DNA from: Cliona cf. orientalis
Taxonomy: Eukaryota > Porifera > Demospongiae > Clionaida > Clionaidae
DNA: 64,000 nucleotides
Assembly (NCBI GenBank): GCA_963930775.1
Contig: OZ005689.1
Span: 32,101,235 to 32,165,234 of the forward strand
Direction of reading: 5' to 3'
The notes beneath the pieces were generated by a model, which saw only the letters and a list, made by a program, of their open reading frames with translations, had not been told where the DNA came from and did not search any database. Made by a program: the position numbers and the translations under genes. Shown in pieces: positions 46,151 to 59,960 of this stretch. Numbering within the stretch: position 1 is the first letter of the stretch; every line of letters begins with the position of its first letter.

Positions 46151-48400
46151 ATTTGGTGACAGGAAATTGGGGACATGATTACAAAAGTGGATGCATCACC
46201 CCATATCATTATACTAAGATTACATTTGTCCATGTGTGTGTGTGAGGTGGTTCGAGAAACAAGCCTTCCAAACAAGAAAATCTCATTCCATCCTGGGTAG
46301 GGTGCTATTCACAGGATAGACACACTGTTATTGCGTGTATCTACTTAATTACAATATTATAATATACAAGGAGTGAGCTCGCTTCGCTCGCTCACTTCTA
46401 TACCCTCGGGTGCTGCATGCATAAGCATCTATTCTGTTGACGACCATTACCAATTGCACATGTGCACATCCTGGTTGATCATGTGACTCTATCAATCAGC
46501 TAGCTAGAGAAATTCGTTAGTAGTCATGCAGCTTCACTCGCAAGGGCTCCAAAAAGAAGACGCTTAGAATAGTATCGCCTCCTTCTGGAGAGCACCTGTG
46601 GACAACATCAACTTCAAAATGTCTCTCCTTTGCGTTCACTAGGCCACCATTATGTAAGTGTACATTTCAATCTAATTTTTTTCCCGCCGTCCTTTTGAAG
46701 CGGCTCACTTTAGAAGCGGCTTGGGCCATAGTCAGCCGTGTTGTTGGGCTGCCTGTTATAACATCCAAGTGCAGCGATGCCGAGAAAGAAAACAGTTTTA
46801 GCTCGGATTGAATGGCTTCCGGTCACCTCCTGGCACGGACGGACAGACGGACAAATGTAATCTTAGTATAATGACAACAAAATTTATTCTTCAGGCGGTT
46901 ATTTTTCTTGTATAGTCTGTATCCTAACCTGGAGGGCATGGAGATGTGTTGAGTTCCCAGTATCATGACTAGTAGTGATTGCTAAAATGTCATGGATACA
47001 GGTGTTGGACCCACCCAGTTGCTATGAATACACGGCACTGTCGGGTAGGGGGAGAAAGTCTGCACGGCTTTGCTTCTACATGCAAGGCTCAGGAACTGTA
47101 GGGCAGTATGCAACAAGAAGGGGGTGGCTTAGGGTCTCTGGCCATAGAGACGAAATGAACGGTGTGAAACGTTGCACGTTTCGAGGGACCTGAGGTCCTG
47201 CTCGAGCTCAATGCTAAGCTCAAGCAAGTCTCCACAAGCGAAGCAAGAGGCGAGGACTGTTATTTGTCATGCCTGTCAATATGGTAGATTCGATGTTCGA
47301 GCAGCAGTGAGAGCATCGCCATTGCACACTTCTTATTGAAGAGTTTGAGCAACTGTTATTATTGGTCTGAAGTGCAGTGTCTAGTGAGGGGTGTGGCCTA
47401 TGCAATGGTTGGTTCAAGATTTATTTAGCTTTCATCTGCGCATGCGCATTGTACTAGTAGACATTTACTGTTAATAGCTCATGCATGCATATTAGCCACA
47501 TTATCTCATTAAAATATTACAATGAGTAAGCGAGCGAAACAGGCTCACTATTATACCCCGCGATATATATCTGCGCCCCAGACCGGAATCCTTTTGACAA
47601 CCTTTACAATGTTTTAGAATTTTTTTATAGAACGGGGGGGTGGATAGATTCTTACATGTAACTATTATTTAAGGCCAGTATGCAGCAAGGAGCATGCATG
47701 GGCAGCTAGTTTACACAAGCCCACTTGGTTTGTATAGCTAGGTATTTGTGGTTGTGTACTTGTACAGCACACTTAGCGCTGTCTAGCAGTGATATACAGA
47801 GGGCTCTACTGTGCTAGCATGTACTTCAGTACTATTGCTATAACTTTCATGCATATGACACATTGGAGCCCCACACCTTTCGCTGTTTTATAGCGCAGCA
47901 GGGCGCCACTCAACCGTGCTTTAGCAAGAACACTGCTTTACCTATTGCGTACGCACGCATAGAGCACATGCACATCCTGAGTGGTCATGTGACTTTGTCA
48001 ATCAGCTAGCTAGAGAAAATCGTTAGTAGTCCTGCAGCTTCGCTCAGAAGGGCTCCCAGGAATGTTACAATAGACAGCCCACTGACACGGCTGGCTGTGG
48101 CCCAAGCCACACTAAAGTGAGCCGCTTCAAAAGCACAGTGGAGCAAAAATAGATTGAAGTGTACACTTACATGAGGTGGCCTGGTGAACGCAAAAGAACA
48201 GCATTCTAGAGCCGACATTGCTTTTCAGAATGAGGTGATTGTATTCTAAGTTCAGCAATGCCAATAAAGAAAACTTTTAGTTTGGGTCGAATTGCTTCCT
48301 GTCACCTCCCGCTTGTACACACAGATAGACGGACAACTGTAATCTTGCAATGATAGAGACAAACATACTTTATGGTATAATACATGTACATTTACATTGT
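46151..48400. other. No gene; two partly inverted repeat blocks
   Basis: 46380-46870 and 47515-48370 share CGTTAGTAGTC, TGCAGCTTC, AAGGGCTCC in the same orientation. A GAGCCGCTTC...TTTTTGCTCC-like segment is inverted between them, and both blocks end in a GACGGACAA word. GTGAGCTCGCTTCGCTCGCT at 46374 is a strong palindrome. Seen as decayed mobile DNA. Confidence 0.45.
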
Positions 48401-49611
48401 ACATGGACTATTGCAAGAGAGACTAAGTATTTATTCAGTGTGGCATTAACTGACCCATTAATATTCTTTCGATACAGGCATTAATGGTTGTGACGCTGGC
48501 AGAAGTGTCTAGATTCAGGAGAAGCTGGGTTTCAACAGAGTCTGTAGCTTCAATTACCACTCACCAACTCTCCAGTACTAATGTATGGTCATGTTACTTA
48601 TAGTGCAGCAATCACAAATTTCATCTTGATATCATATTTGTTGTATTAGCACATTCTACTTACTCAAGACTTGTACTGTTTATCTTTCCCTAAAATCAAT
48701 GGACATTGTGGCTATAATGAGATTGGTATTCAAATTTCAATTGTCACTGCTTGTATAATTACTATGCCATTACATAATATGGGGCATTGCAAGGAAGTGA
48801 TTACAGATTGCATGTGCAACATGAGCTACTGATATTGCCCTCAGCTATTGACTAAACATTTGAGTTCTCTGGAGCATTAGCTACTGGGCATGCATGCACA
48901 CCACGAAGTGTACATGGTAATTGCATGAGATACATGGTCAAGTGCATCCCAATAACTTGTTTGTTTGTAGTTTGACCTCCATTCATCACTGGCCTACTTT
49001 TTGATGATCCACCCCCTCCGGGAAAATTACCTACAAAGACTTTGGTTGCTAGGCAATTACCAGTAAATGTAAGCACACACACGTGTATATAGTTCATAGT
49101 GTACTTATTATGCTCGGGCACCGTCGTAACTATGGGAAACCAATTATAAACAGGTCATATAATAGTATAAAATTCCCCATTGGTCCAGTCCGAATGAGGT
49201 TCTTCGTAAGCTGGTCCACCAATCTCTGGGTTAGAGCTCTCTAGAATACACATCTCGCATGCGTTGCATCTGCATAATTATAATAATACATGTCTGCACA
49301 GAGATAAGAGCTGCAGCAGCACGTAGCATGCATGCACCTGTTGACCATTACGTACAGATCATTGTGCTGGATTGTGCATATGAGCAGAAAACACGGCTTG
49401 CATGCAGTGGGCAGTGTCGATAGGTGTGGCTGAAAAGTAGTGTTTGTGACGTCCTTACCTCAAAGCATAACATAGGTGGCAGAAGCAGGGGGGCACCAGG
49501 GGCATGCACCCACCCACCCACCAACCAATTGAGTGCACTCAGAAGCTCACTCTGCACCCTAAATTGGCTTTCAGCACATTGTATGACGACTATGGTCTAC
49601 GATAATTAAAT
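48401..49611. other. No gene recognised
   Basis: Open frames are short and unconserved. An imperfect repeat of CACCCACCCACCCACCA lies near 49507. Confidence 0.4.
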
Positions 49612-49672
49612 TACTGTAAGGACCTTCTAAATTCTAGTCAGACACTCTTACCAACTGAGCTACTATAGATGC
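49612..49672 (-). repeat. tRNA-derived SINE head, truncated
   Basis: On the minus strand GGGCATCTATAG is followed by TAGCTCAGTTGGTAAGAG (A box and D arm) and a 5-bp stem TCTGA/TTAGA around CTAGAAT. The T arm and B box are missing. The adjacent 49680-49835 sequence recurs at 62800-62995, consistent with a SINE-like repeat. Confidence 0.55.
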
Positions 49673-51900
49673 CCTCACAGGCACTGACTCTGTTGTCCGG
49701 TCGACAGCCTCTGTAGTTTCTTACTGCTCGTGACGTACATGTAACGATGATTGTAGAAATGGGAAATGAGTAATAAGGCAGCATACGTGTTTCCAGTCCA
49801 TCTGAAAGATAATGTATAGTCCCTGGTATTAACCATAACCATGTGTGGAACAGAATGTAGCAGGTTCGAATCTCGCTTTATACTTTGACTTTGTTTTTTC
49901 GTCGAAATTTTTCTCAGTTAAGAGAGGTGTACGCGTTTTAAGATTACATACTCAAGTGGAAAGTTACATGAACAATCTGCTGCTGGCTGACAAACGGCCA
50001 TTTTCAATAGGACGAGTAGCAATGAATATTAAACTTCTGCTTAGTAAGTGTTGGTAGCAGTAGCTATCGACACACGATAGACGCCTCGAGGCACAAGCAC
50101 TTAATCGAGCGTGTCTAGCTAGCTAGATCTTTGTCACTGTACGCCGGCATGTGCGACCGACTTGTCACATGACTTCACCATGGTAACAAATTATGAGTAT
50201 GCACATTATGATAAAATGGCATATTGGACGCGCTCAATCATTAACGCATTCCACAACCCACGATTACATAACTGTCAAGATAACGAAAAAATTTCAGATC
50301 TGCGCACTACAAAATGGACCAGATTTATATACTTAAACTAAGGTGAGCAGTCAAAGCAGTCTCGAGTTAGCCCTGCTGAAGAAAAAGAAAGATTGACAAT
50401 TGGCTATTTTTCAAACATCTGGTTCTGACATATATTGAATGATCTTGGTCTTGTTAGATAATTTGCTGGAGATAATTTTTTTGACAGTTAGAAATCTCAC
50501 CAAGTTACCTGTTCTGAGATAATTGGGTATTTATAATAAATTACATACATGGGAGTGTTCGGCATAGGCTCCAACTTTTCCTGAACAGCTCCAGGGACAT
50601 AGACCACACCCACTAGATACGCCCATCATTAATTAAAACTCCACCCATACCACACCCAATATGATTGAATTTGTTGACAATAATGGCCAGAATATACTTT
50701 CTAGAGCATGAATTTGCAAGCCTAGTAGACCTCCTGTAGTGTTGCTACTACAAAAACCGAAGTTTGTAAGGCACTACACCACAAGCAGCTTGTTCATTTT
50801 ACCACAAGTAAGTGACTAGTTGCACTACTACTACAGTGTTTATGCCAGTGTCTGGACCTCTTCCGGGACCAATAATACATTTGTAGTAGAGCCTTCCGGG
50901 ACGCGGGACAGTTGCTAAAAATTCGGGACTGTCCCGGAGATTCAGGGACAGTTGGAGCCTATGGTTCGGGCCATCCCAGAATATAGTTGTAACAAATACT
51001 GCAACCTGATTAGCCATTCAGAGGTCTCTAACCAACTTAGACACCTACAAGCATAGTTAAGGGCAAGAAAGATGCACAGTGCAACAGTAGCCTAGTCCTC
51101 AGGATAAATGTCATGGTTACAGTTGCTATATTCTAAACCAGTTAGAGACCTCATCCAATGGTCTCTACGCTTTTTAAGAGACCCTCAGGCCCTTGGTAGC
51201 ACCTTCGGATGCTACAGCCTCAGGCCTTTGGGTCTCTTAAATCGCGTAGAGACATTGGATTCGGTCTCTAACCATTGTATAGAGTGTACCGACTCTATAA
51301 CTATGGGAGTTAGCCTACATGCATATCCAGCTAGCATTTTCTCATTTCCTTTGATTATCTCAGGTTACATCATAATTACCTATTGTATCCCACCTATGAC
51401 GTAGATCAAAGCTACCCGGCAGGGCAATATATGTGATGACACAACTGCAGTAATAATTGCAATATCTTGCATGAGGCACTCAATGTGACTGTAGGCGTAC
51501 AGTAACCCTCACTGCCTTGCCTTGGAGTAAGGATTAGTCACATGCACAAAATAAAAATCATCTCGGGCTCTATAGACCTTTGCTGCTTGCTTCTCTCAGG
51601 ATGTTAGACACTGGTGATACATGGTACCATGCACAACATTAAACGCTCAAGCTTGCACCCAGACAAATGCATTTTGTGGCTATTTGCCCACATCCCAAAG
51701 ATTACATACTGCTATTGCTAGATCATCAGAGGTGAGATTTTGCTCAGAGAACTTGTATTATTGCTCGGGGACACCATTAGAATCAGCTGCATTTCTCTCC
51801 CTATACACACTAAGAAAACAGGCTAATTATTTCTGAGAAAGTTTGTGACCATGCACTGTATATGCATGCATGTATGACAGTCTGTGTGTGTGTGTGTAGG
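49673..51900. other. No gene; repeats
   Basis: 49680-49835 repeats at 62800-62995 (GTTTCCAGTCCATCTGAAAG, ATAATGTATAGTCCCTG). 50040-50400 is a single arm of the foldback family. 51020-51285 is the inverse partner of 45085-45335. Confidence 0.5.
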
Positions 51901-54900
51901 CAGTGATGTATCCCAGTTCTTTATCGCTCTCTCACGAGCACTAATTAGCATTCCCAATCAGCTACACTGACCTGCAACTCCACTTAGCACGTAGTAGACC
52001 TACATGGAACTGGTCAGATCATAATTACGAGGGTTTAGGCCTGAGCCTAGTATGCCAGGATATTATTGTTGGAATAATTGGTCACAAAAGAATATTAGAG
52101 AATAATAGGGAAGTTGGCCCAAGAAAATTTCGCTGTGAATTTTCTTACATTAGCATTATTACTAGAGCAGTGCCACGTATAGCGTTTTTTTCTGTGAAAT
52201 TGTAGTCCTGCTTTGCGGTTCAAGCTTTTGTACCCATTATTTACCGCTCTTTGAGCTGCTCAATAGCTGTCTAACGCTTGCGTGCCTTTCAGCAATTCCA
52301 CCCAACAAAAAAGGCTCCATGTGGCCCTGCACCATCGTGAAAGCTATCGTATATCGTGTTTTGTTTCATTATTGGCTGTCAGCTTGACGACAAAAACTGA
52401 TGCACGGTCGGTGCATTTTGGATCCAGTAACAAAACAAGCACTGAAATTGACCATTCGTACAAAATATCAAAATTAATGTGATGTCTATGAATATTAAAT
52501 TAAAACTGAAAATTAATGAAAGTTTTTGAAAATAGGTAGCTTAGAAATAATTGTGAGAATAGGCCAAAAACAGTCTGTCCGTGTATTACCACTTTAGTAC
52601 CTGCATACGTATGACTGTGCAACTAAATGAACATAATATTATTGAATTTTGCGCCAAATTATATGGTATTACTATAAATCTAGAGCCACTCAAGCTGTCA
52701 GTGTACGCATATCTCCACCACAACAGTGCCATGCTCTTAATGCATATCAGAGCCTCTCGCATCTGCACAATAATTACTTAACATTCCAAAACCATAAAAT
52801 GGACTTGTGTTATGCATACATTAGTGGTAGCATCACGAGTGTATGTGAACACGCAAGGTTATACATACACACATATACAGCATTGTAGGAGTGACAACTC
52901 ACCCTACTAATTCAATGATTGGTGGTACATCAATAAGCACATGCACACTACATAATATTGAGGTGCGAAACCCAAGTTTGTGTTGATGAAAGGGGCCCCC
53001 TTTCACCTTTTAAGGTAATCGTGGAGAAACACTTCCATGAGGCTAATACCAGTACATTTACTATACCATGCAATCTGGTGCTTTCAGCAGCCCAAGGACA
53101 CACCTCCCAATCCATCTCAAAACCCTCAACTGGAGAATGCTTCAATTAAAGCCCAACAGTAATCCAAATAGAGATCATGATAAAATTCAAGAGAACACAA
53201 GAGAGTATAAATATGAGATCATAAATATGATGATGATGATAGCAGAGAGGAGATAATAGAGATAAGAGGCTATGCTGCGCTGGCCTCAGGTCTTGCTAAT
53301 TCTTGATAGGTGGCTTTCTGCCCGACCTTAACGCCCCTTTAGGCAGAGGACTGCAAAAAAAAAAAAAAAAAGGAAAGTCAGGCATTGAAACTGATTATAG
53401 ACCACTACTGCATAGCCTCTTCCTTTACAAAAGTAAAAGAAATCTTACTTCTAATGATAAAAATTAATGTGATAGGGTATGAGAATACAGGACCATCTCA
53501 CAGGGAACACCTTGACTAGTACACTAAACAGAAAGCTACCATGCAAGCACATGTTGCAGGCTCCATTCTTGCAAAGTAATACGTGCTGTAGACCCAGTTG
53601 TGCGCCAAGAAGCATTTTCATTGTATACTGCTTAAGAAGGTTGTAGATGGGGCCTAGGGACAGGTCAATACATGACATTGTACATGCATAGTAAAGCCAC
53701 ACAATTTACTTGAATAGCAATTTTTTTAACTGGACCTGGAGAAGCCTGCTTTATGAAATTCCAGTTGACCAACTACTATGCAGGGGTGCATCCATAGTTC
53801 TGTGACCACACCCACTAATTAGCTGATTTTTTGCTGAGCAAATTCGAAGCACTTGCTCTTAGCATTCGTTAACAGTCCAGTAGGTTTCATAAGAGAAATG
53901 ACTGCATTGAGCTGGGCTAATGACACTCTGAATGGGAGCTAATTCCCCCCCCCCCCCCCCACGCCAAATATACCACTGCTACGCTCTACCCTGTACCTTG
54001 CAGCAATGGAAGCTTGTTGAGGGTAGTTCTAACACCCAGACTATGGCTACATAACAGCAACTGCGCATAATATAAATATATCTGGGGCTAGAGACGGACG
54101 CTAAACAAAAAAATGTCACAAGTACCGTATGCAGGCCTACTCTCTATGACAATGTCACTTTTTAGAGTACAGCAGATGAAGGTTGAAACCATAGATTGTA
54201 GTGTACGGGATTGGAAAAAAATTAGAAATATTTCACAAAATAACCCCTGAATACAGGGCACAATAACTTGAATCCACGACGGAAATAAATATATGTAGTC
54301 GCCAAAATGTCAGTTCTACAAGAAGACAGTCTGCATTGCAAGCTACAGGCTTTGTTATTTGTTACTAGCCATGCAGGAGGTTGAAAAGGGAGACGAAATT
54401 TGGCAAGCCTACCCAAACCTTCTTACCAAGCCATTTGGCTCTGCAACATGTTGTCCAACCATCCAACCAGGCATTAGGCTATAACAAGCATAGATTGTGT
54501 AATGGTGTCCAGTCGTAGGGGTGGAAACAAAATCACATCCTGAACGCCTGGCATTAACTTTGACAATACACACTAAGTAGGGAAATATAATTCGGTTCTA
54601 TGACCGCAATTTTGATATGGGTGTGCACACAGAATGGTCGAAAACTAAAACTTTGACAAATTTTTTTTAATTCACACCTTAGAATTAAAGCTACACCTCC
54701 TAGAGTGATGTATGGGAAGCCATACAAACAGCTTCGGGTAACATTGACGACCCTTTACCTAACAATGCCTTGCATTACATGGCTCTATGCGGTGGTTTCC
54801 GAATAATCTAGTGTGTTGGCTTCCTTGAAAAAAAAGGAAGAAGCTGCAGAAAAGAGGAATGATGTCATGAATATGGCTGATCCTCATTTCGTGCTTAGAA

Positions 54901-55039
54901 CCGGCTTGACAGTCCATCAGCTTGACTACGAGGTTTTCTTTCACTAAATCTTTGCGAGTACTACTAGGATAAACGTTCAGGGTATCATAATGTCTTATCT
55001 ATACAGTAGCAACAGGTATAGTGTGGCAATACCACCATC
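51901..55039. other. No gene recognised
   Basis: An A-run lies at 53355-53371 and a C-run at 53945-53960. No splice-bounded or family-like open frame is seen. Confidence 0.4.
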
Positions 55040-55678
55040 TGGGAAAACCCGACATATAGCGACTCCTATGACATTTTAGTTGGCTATACATTTGATAATT
55101 CCTACCATAGAGCTAACCTACCTCCAAGTTTCAGACTGATCACGTGCTTCCCACTGGAGATACAGCGCTTTGTTTATGATCACGCTCCACCCATAAAAAT
55201 CGAGAAATTACGGCCTGAAGGCGTTGCTATGTACGCCTATGGCGTTTCTGTACGCTATAAGTATCTACCTATTCCGGAAATCAATTAAATAGGCGGAGGT
55301 GTTCGAAATGAACGCCAAAGGTCAATCTAGGTTCAAACTTTGTTGTCGATAACGAGAGCCGCTTCTTCATCGATGCCCAAGAGGCTAAAAAGACGAGCTG
55401 ATATTCAGTAGTTAGATTATTCTAGCTGTACCTAGAGTGGCATGGGTGTGGGAATTCCAATTAGCGCCCATAACAACAGCTTCGTGGCAGCTATAGATCA
55501 AGGGGGCTGCTGCTTATTTTGCCTCCTCCGTAGGCGACGACAATAATTAGTAGAGAGGTTCTTTGACGTGAATATGACAAAAGCTAGACTTTGACAATTT
55601 TCGACCTGAGCTACTAAACACGCATTGCACGACCTGCGCATTCTCGCAATATGCCGGATTTTTCCAGATCCAGTCACA
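55040..55678. repeat. Element E family, copy 2 (inverse orientation)
   Basis: The right end is the complement of TATGTGACTGGATCTGGAAA, and the interior words match 14643-15311. The left end reads CTGGGAAAACCCGACATAT and is decayed. About 640 bp. Confidence 0.7.
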
Positions 55679-56367
55679 TATTGTCTAGCAACCAAATTTT
55701 TATATGCAGCTTTTGGGTAATTACTGGATGAGTATAGGTGATCATATTGAACATCAATGTGCAGAATTGGCTATAGCACATGCTATTATTACCCTATAGC
55801 CTAAAAGTTTGGAGGATTAAATATTTCGTGGTTTGGCCAAATTCTGCTCAGAAACAAATTTTCACAGATAAAATTTTCGTGGTCAAGTCGTTCATAAACC
55901 ACGCCCATCCAATTACCGAGCTAGCAAGTCCAGTGCTGGTAAAGGCAATGACGTTCAGTTCGTGACAATGGTTCAAGGCTATCGTGTTGACAAGACGCCC
56001 TGTTGGCTATGCCCATAAATCAGATAGAATATTTCGCGGGATACGTCTGATCCGCGAAAACCGTAAAAATTTTAGGCCATACTGCAAGTGCTACTTTTGC
56101 TATTGGCAAGGCTGTGCTATTTCGATATTAGACTTTTACTTACTTGATCTGATAGGATAATAGCATGCTATTACTTCTAGGTAGGGAATGAAATAGCATA
56201 ATGCAAGAAATAGCACACTATTTCTATTTCATACCCTAGAGATACTATACTATTTTCCCCTGACCGCTCTCGTAACTGACCTTGTTCGTAGACACCGATT
56301 ACTTGGGAGAGGCCTAGCCCAGGATTTTGAAAGTAAAGATACACAAGACGATACATACAGTACTCAC
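55679..56367. other. No gene recognised
   Basis: There is an AAATATTTCG...TTTTCGTGG and GATACGTCTGATCCGCGAAA pairing that looks like a weak MITE. Nothing else is seen. Confidence 0.35.
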
Positions 56368-56668
56368 TTGCGGGGAGATGATAAGCTCGTTTAAGACGGT
56401 GGGAGCGATGTAAATGGAATTTGGGGGCACTAGCTCAGCCCATTTCCAAGCATTGACGCTTCAAGGATTTGACCTTGGCTGGGAGGCCCTCAAGTGTGCG
56501 AGGTTCTCGACCATGAAATAGTTCAGCCTGCATATCTTTCTTGTGGTTCACAAGAGTAGATGGGAACCTCGTCCACAATTCCCCGTCCAAAATCAACGAT
56601 GCGACACTGGTGTCCAACAAATATTTAGTCCCCGTCGGATGAGGTCTAGTCGAGTCGCACATCGCCAT
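56368..56668 (-). CDS. Candidate first exon of an unknown gene
   Basis: From an ATG at 56668 the minus strand reads MAMCDSTRPHPTGTKYLLDT, then SVASLILDGELWTRFPSTLV, down to a stop near 56435. In another frame NAWKWAELVPPN continues with SIYIAPTVLNELIISPQ to a GTGAGT donor at 56367. Both parts look protein-like, so a one- or two-base shift near 56450 is likely. The upstream 56700-56900 DNA is richer in CG, as for a promoter. No family is recognised. It may be a pseudogene, or the resemblance may be chance. Confidence 0.35.
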
Positions 56669-57933
56669 ACTCAAGTTGTGGTTCTTCAGTTCGCTTTGCC
56701 AGTTGCGTTCTTAGCAGTGGAGCCAGCACTTTTTATACGGTCGCCATATTCGCGTACCAATATTATTGCACACCAGCGATGAAATTCGAAATGCATGGTA
56801 CCGTACGGTACCGGTACCTGCCACAAGATTGCGCAATAGATTCGGCCGGGCGGCCCCGGACCCCAGTACAACACGTGCGTGTGCATGTAACGCAATGGTC
56901 TCTGAATGAGAGACACGGAACACAAACTGACCTCCAATTGTCCTCTCAGTGCACCACTTTAGTTGCAAATAGAAGCCATGAAAGCAAGCTACTCTAAACC
57001 ACACTACACTGAGGATCCGCAAATTACAGTGGCACTGGGCACTGTTGGTTTGGTGGTTGAGGGGGGGACCTCATTTTGATATTTTTAGCCACATCAAGCA
57101 CTCAAATCTCTACCATAATAATATATAGATACAAATTACAGCATAATAACACTATGCATGGTCTACTGTAAGCATCTACCTGAAGACAAAGGATTGGTCT
57201 AATAAAGACAAGATCTATGTAGCTATATCAGAATCTGATTGTGAAATGTGGATGATGGAGGTGGTTTAATTAGTTTGCATAATATGGAATGATAGGTGTG
57301 ACTTCTGTTTATCTATTACAAGAGGCAGTTTCAACAGACTTCTTTGTCCAAGGCTGCCTTGCAGCTTGAATACACAGGCAGATGTCCTGGCTGGAGTTCC
57401 ATATAGGGCACACCAATATGCCACCTATTAGCAGCTCAGATATTGTCTATAATATATGTAAGTGAATGAGTGTGTGTGTGTATGTTTGTGTGTGTGTGTG
57501 TGTGTGTGTGCAGGTACTATATTTTCCGCGTATTTGCCCAAAAACGCAAAAAATTTGTACCCGCAATCATTAGCTATAGCACCATAGTAGTATAAAACAT
57601 CAGGATTTGTCGATCCTGTATCACTTCCGTGTACAAATCGCAAAATTTAGTACTCGCAAAATGTATTTAAGCCATAATCACAGAAAATGTAGCTGCAAAT
57701 AATTGTCACCTTAGAGTAATATTATAGTCCATGTCCTGCCTGGAAGGCCACAAGTTCAGAATAAATGGTGCGAAGCACTACGAGTTTTGAGAGGCCTACT
57801 GAGCAGGCCACCAAGCCTCGAGCAAAGCAAGAGGCGAGGTCTGATCTTTACAAGGGTGTAGACACGTGGTCTCATTCAACTTACATTTGACAAGTGTGAC
57901 CTCTCAGGAGCCCACATACATATTGTAATATAT
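56669..57933. other. No gene; GC-richer patch and TG microsatellite
   Basis: 56800-56880 is CG-rich with a GGTACCGTACGGTACCGGTA palindromic stretch. TG microsatellite at about 57472-57511. Confidence 0.4.
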
Positions 57934-58437
57934 TACTGTAGACTCAGGTTGTTAAGCGCAGTTTTTCATAGGCGCATACTTCCTTCCCGATTTTATTATT
58001 TGCTGTTAAGCGCATGCGCTAAAAATGCACAACCGCGTGCTATTTGTATATCAGAACAAGTACTAGCAGTCTCTTATGACCAACGAGCTCAGTGCTACTG
58101 CTGATTCACGCTCTAGAACCTTCTCTGGGACCGCCATGGCCAAAGATCGTACCTGTATCTGAGCGGTGAGCGGTGAGATGGAACTTCGGGGGATCGTAGC
58201 TTGTTCTGCTGGCTGCTCTCTTTACTCTTCCAGTATTTCTCAAATTCCTGGTATACAGGTTTGTATTTACTTTTGGCAGATATTGTGCCCTCAAATGGCG
58301 TGGAAATAGCCACAATGACTGTATCTACCTTGCATATTGAAAAGTGGGCGGTGCTATAAATCGCTCTCTTATAAGCGCACATTTCCTTACCACTCAGACT
58401 TATAAGCGCATGCGCTTATCAACCCGAGTCTACGGTA
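57934..58437. repeat. MITE, TACCGTAGACTC family, copy 2
   Basis: The ends are TACTGTAGACTCAGGTTGTT and the complement of TACCGTAGACTCGGGTTGAT. The minus-strand peptide VAISTPFEGTISAKSKYKPV, then EFEKYWKSKES and QNKLRSPE, matches copy 1. Confidence 0.8.
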
Positions 58438-59371
58438 TATATAATTACATGAGAGACAGGAAGCGGTTTTATATGTATATATATTAATATTCTTGAGTTA
58501 AATCTTTTAATTACGCATATGTAATGGTCGTCAAGCACATACACATACACTCAAATTACACACAATCTGTGAATACACTGGCAGATGATCTGCATCTATA
58601 GGCAAAGGCATGAAACTGGAAAGGTGAGTGCTGGACCACGCTGGCAAGGCTCAGGTCTACTATTAGAATCACTGATACTTCCCTAAACATGATGGTGACT
58701 GCATGGAGGCTTGTCCCTTGGGTCAGTACAGGTACTCGGACTCATGATGGTCATGTCATGTAGACTGGAGTACACCACTGAATACATGTATAGGTGATCA
58801 ACATCACTGGACTACATGATACCTTCACTGTCATACGCAGCTTCATAGGCTACACAGAATGTTTGAACTAACATGATCACAAAAATGGTAGGGTGGGCTG
58901 GTCAGGCGGTTGATAATTTAACCAAGAATTTTAATTAAATGTGCCTAGAGTTTCTGTGTTAACTTGTAGTATTCCAGCTTTCTAGAGGCTTGTACTGAGT
59001 GGTAGCTTAAAAATACATTTTAGGACAGTCCAATTAAATGTCTGGGTCGGTATATATGCTAGTAGTAAACTCAGCTACTTGGATGCTTCAATCCATCAGG
59101 TTAAACATTTAATTCCGAGTGGCCTTATACTATTCATGCAACTGAATCAGCCCAGGCTGGGACTGACTGACATGCTGCTGTAGTCTGGGATACCAGCCCC
59201 ATGCCGCTGATGCATGTGATGGTAGTCTACACCATGAGCATAACAAATCTTATGACTTTCGCGAAGGCTCACCCCTCACAGGTAATTTCATCATCATCTC
59301 ATTCACGCTGTGCAGTACCGTTTATGGGATCTGTATATATAATAAAATTACACTATATATTATAATATTAT
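58438..59371. other. No gene; single TAGTCT-type end
   Basis: TAGTCTGGGATACCAGCCCC at 59181 resembles the ends at 6114 and 33034. Nothing else is recognised. Confidence 0.4.
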
Positions 59372-59960
59372 AGGCGGGATTTAGCATACCTCCCACACTA
59401 AATCCTTCCTGTAGACATGTGTGGGCCACTGTTTCTTAGCGTACCTATCCACTTCTGTACCTGCCTATGCATATAGGAAGGATTCCTGCTATTAAATGTA
59501 TTATTCATATATTGGACGGAATCAGCGTAATGGTACGCTTAAAATTTAGTGTACCCTTTTGCCAATAAAAAGAGAGAGGAGAATATCCCACTAGTATACC
59601 AACCCTGTGCAAAGTTCAGTGGGGGTCAAGTGGGTGTGATACACAGATATACAACGCGCACTTGTGGTGGGTATACAGTACGGGTTGTAATGGGCACACA
59701 TACGTTGCCCATGACGTACTTGTTGCAGCACATGCGATTTCACACTCGTGTATTAACACTGCTGAAAGGTCATGAACCCTTGCCAGGGATGGTCTATAGC
59801 TTATATAGGGAGTGGGATACTCTCCCCTCTCTTTTTATTATGCACTCTTGCTTACGCTATTTTCACCTACAATGTAGCGCATGCTATTTCCTGCTATATA
59901 CACATGTATTCTTTTTGTATAGGAGGTTAGTGCTGGGTGTACGCTAAATCCAGTGCCTAT
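59372..59960. repeat. MITE-like element, about 590 bp
   Basis: ATAGGCGGGATTTAGC at the left and the complement of ATAGGCACTGGATTTAGC at the right, with ACACTAA / TTAGTG words inside each, form imperfect TIRs. A 132-codon open frame inside (59549-59947) resembles no family. Confidence 0.5.

Noticed and set aside
59549-59947. 132-codon plus-strand open frame
   Set aside because: Lies inside a TIR-bounded MITE-like element and has no recognisable domain.
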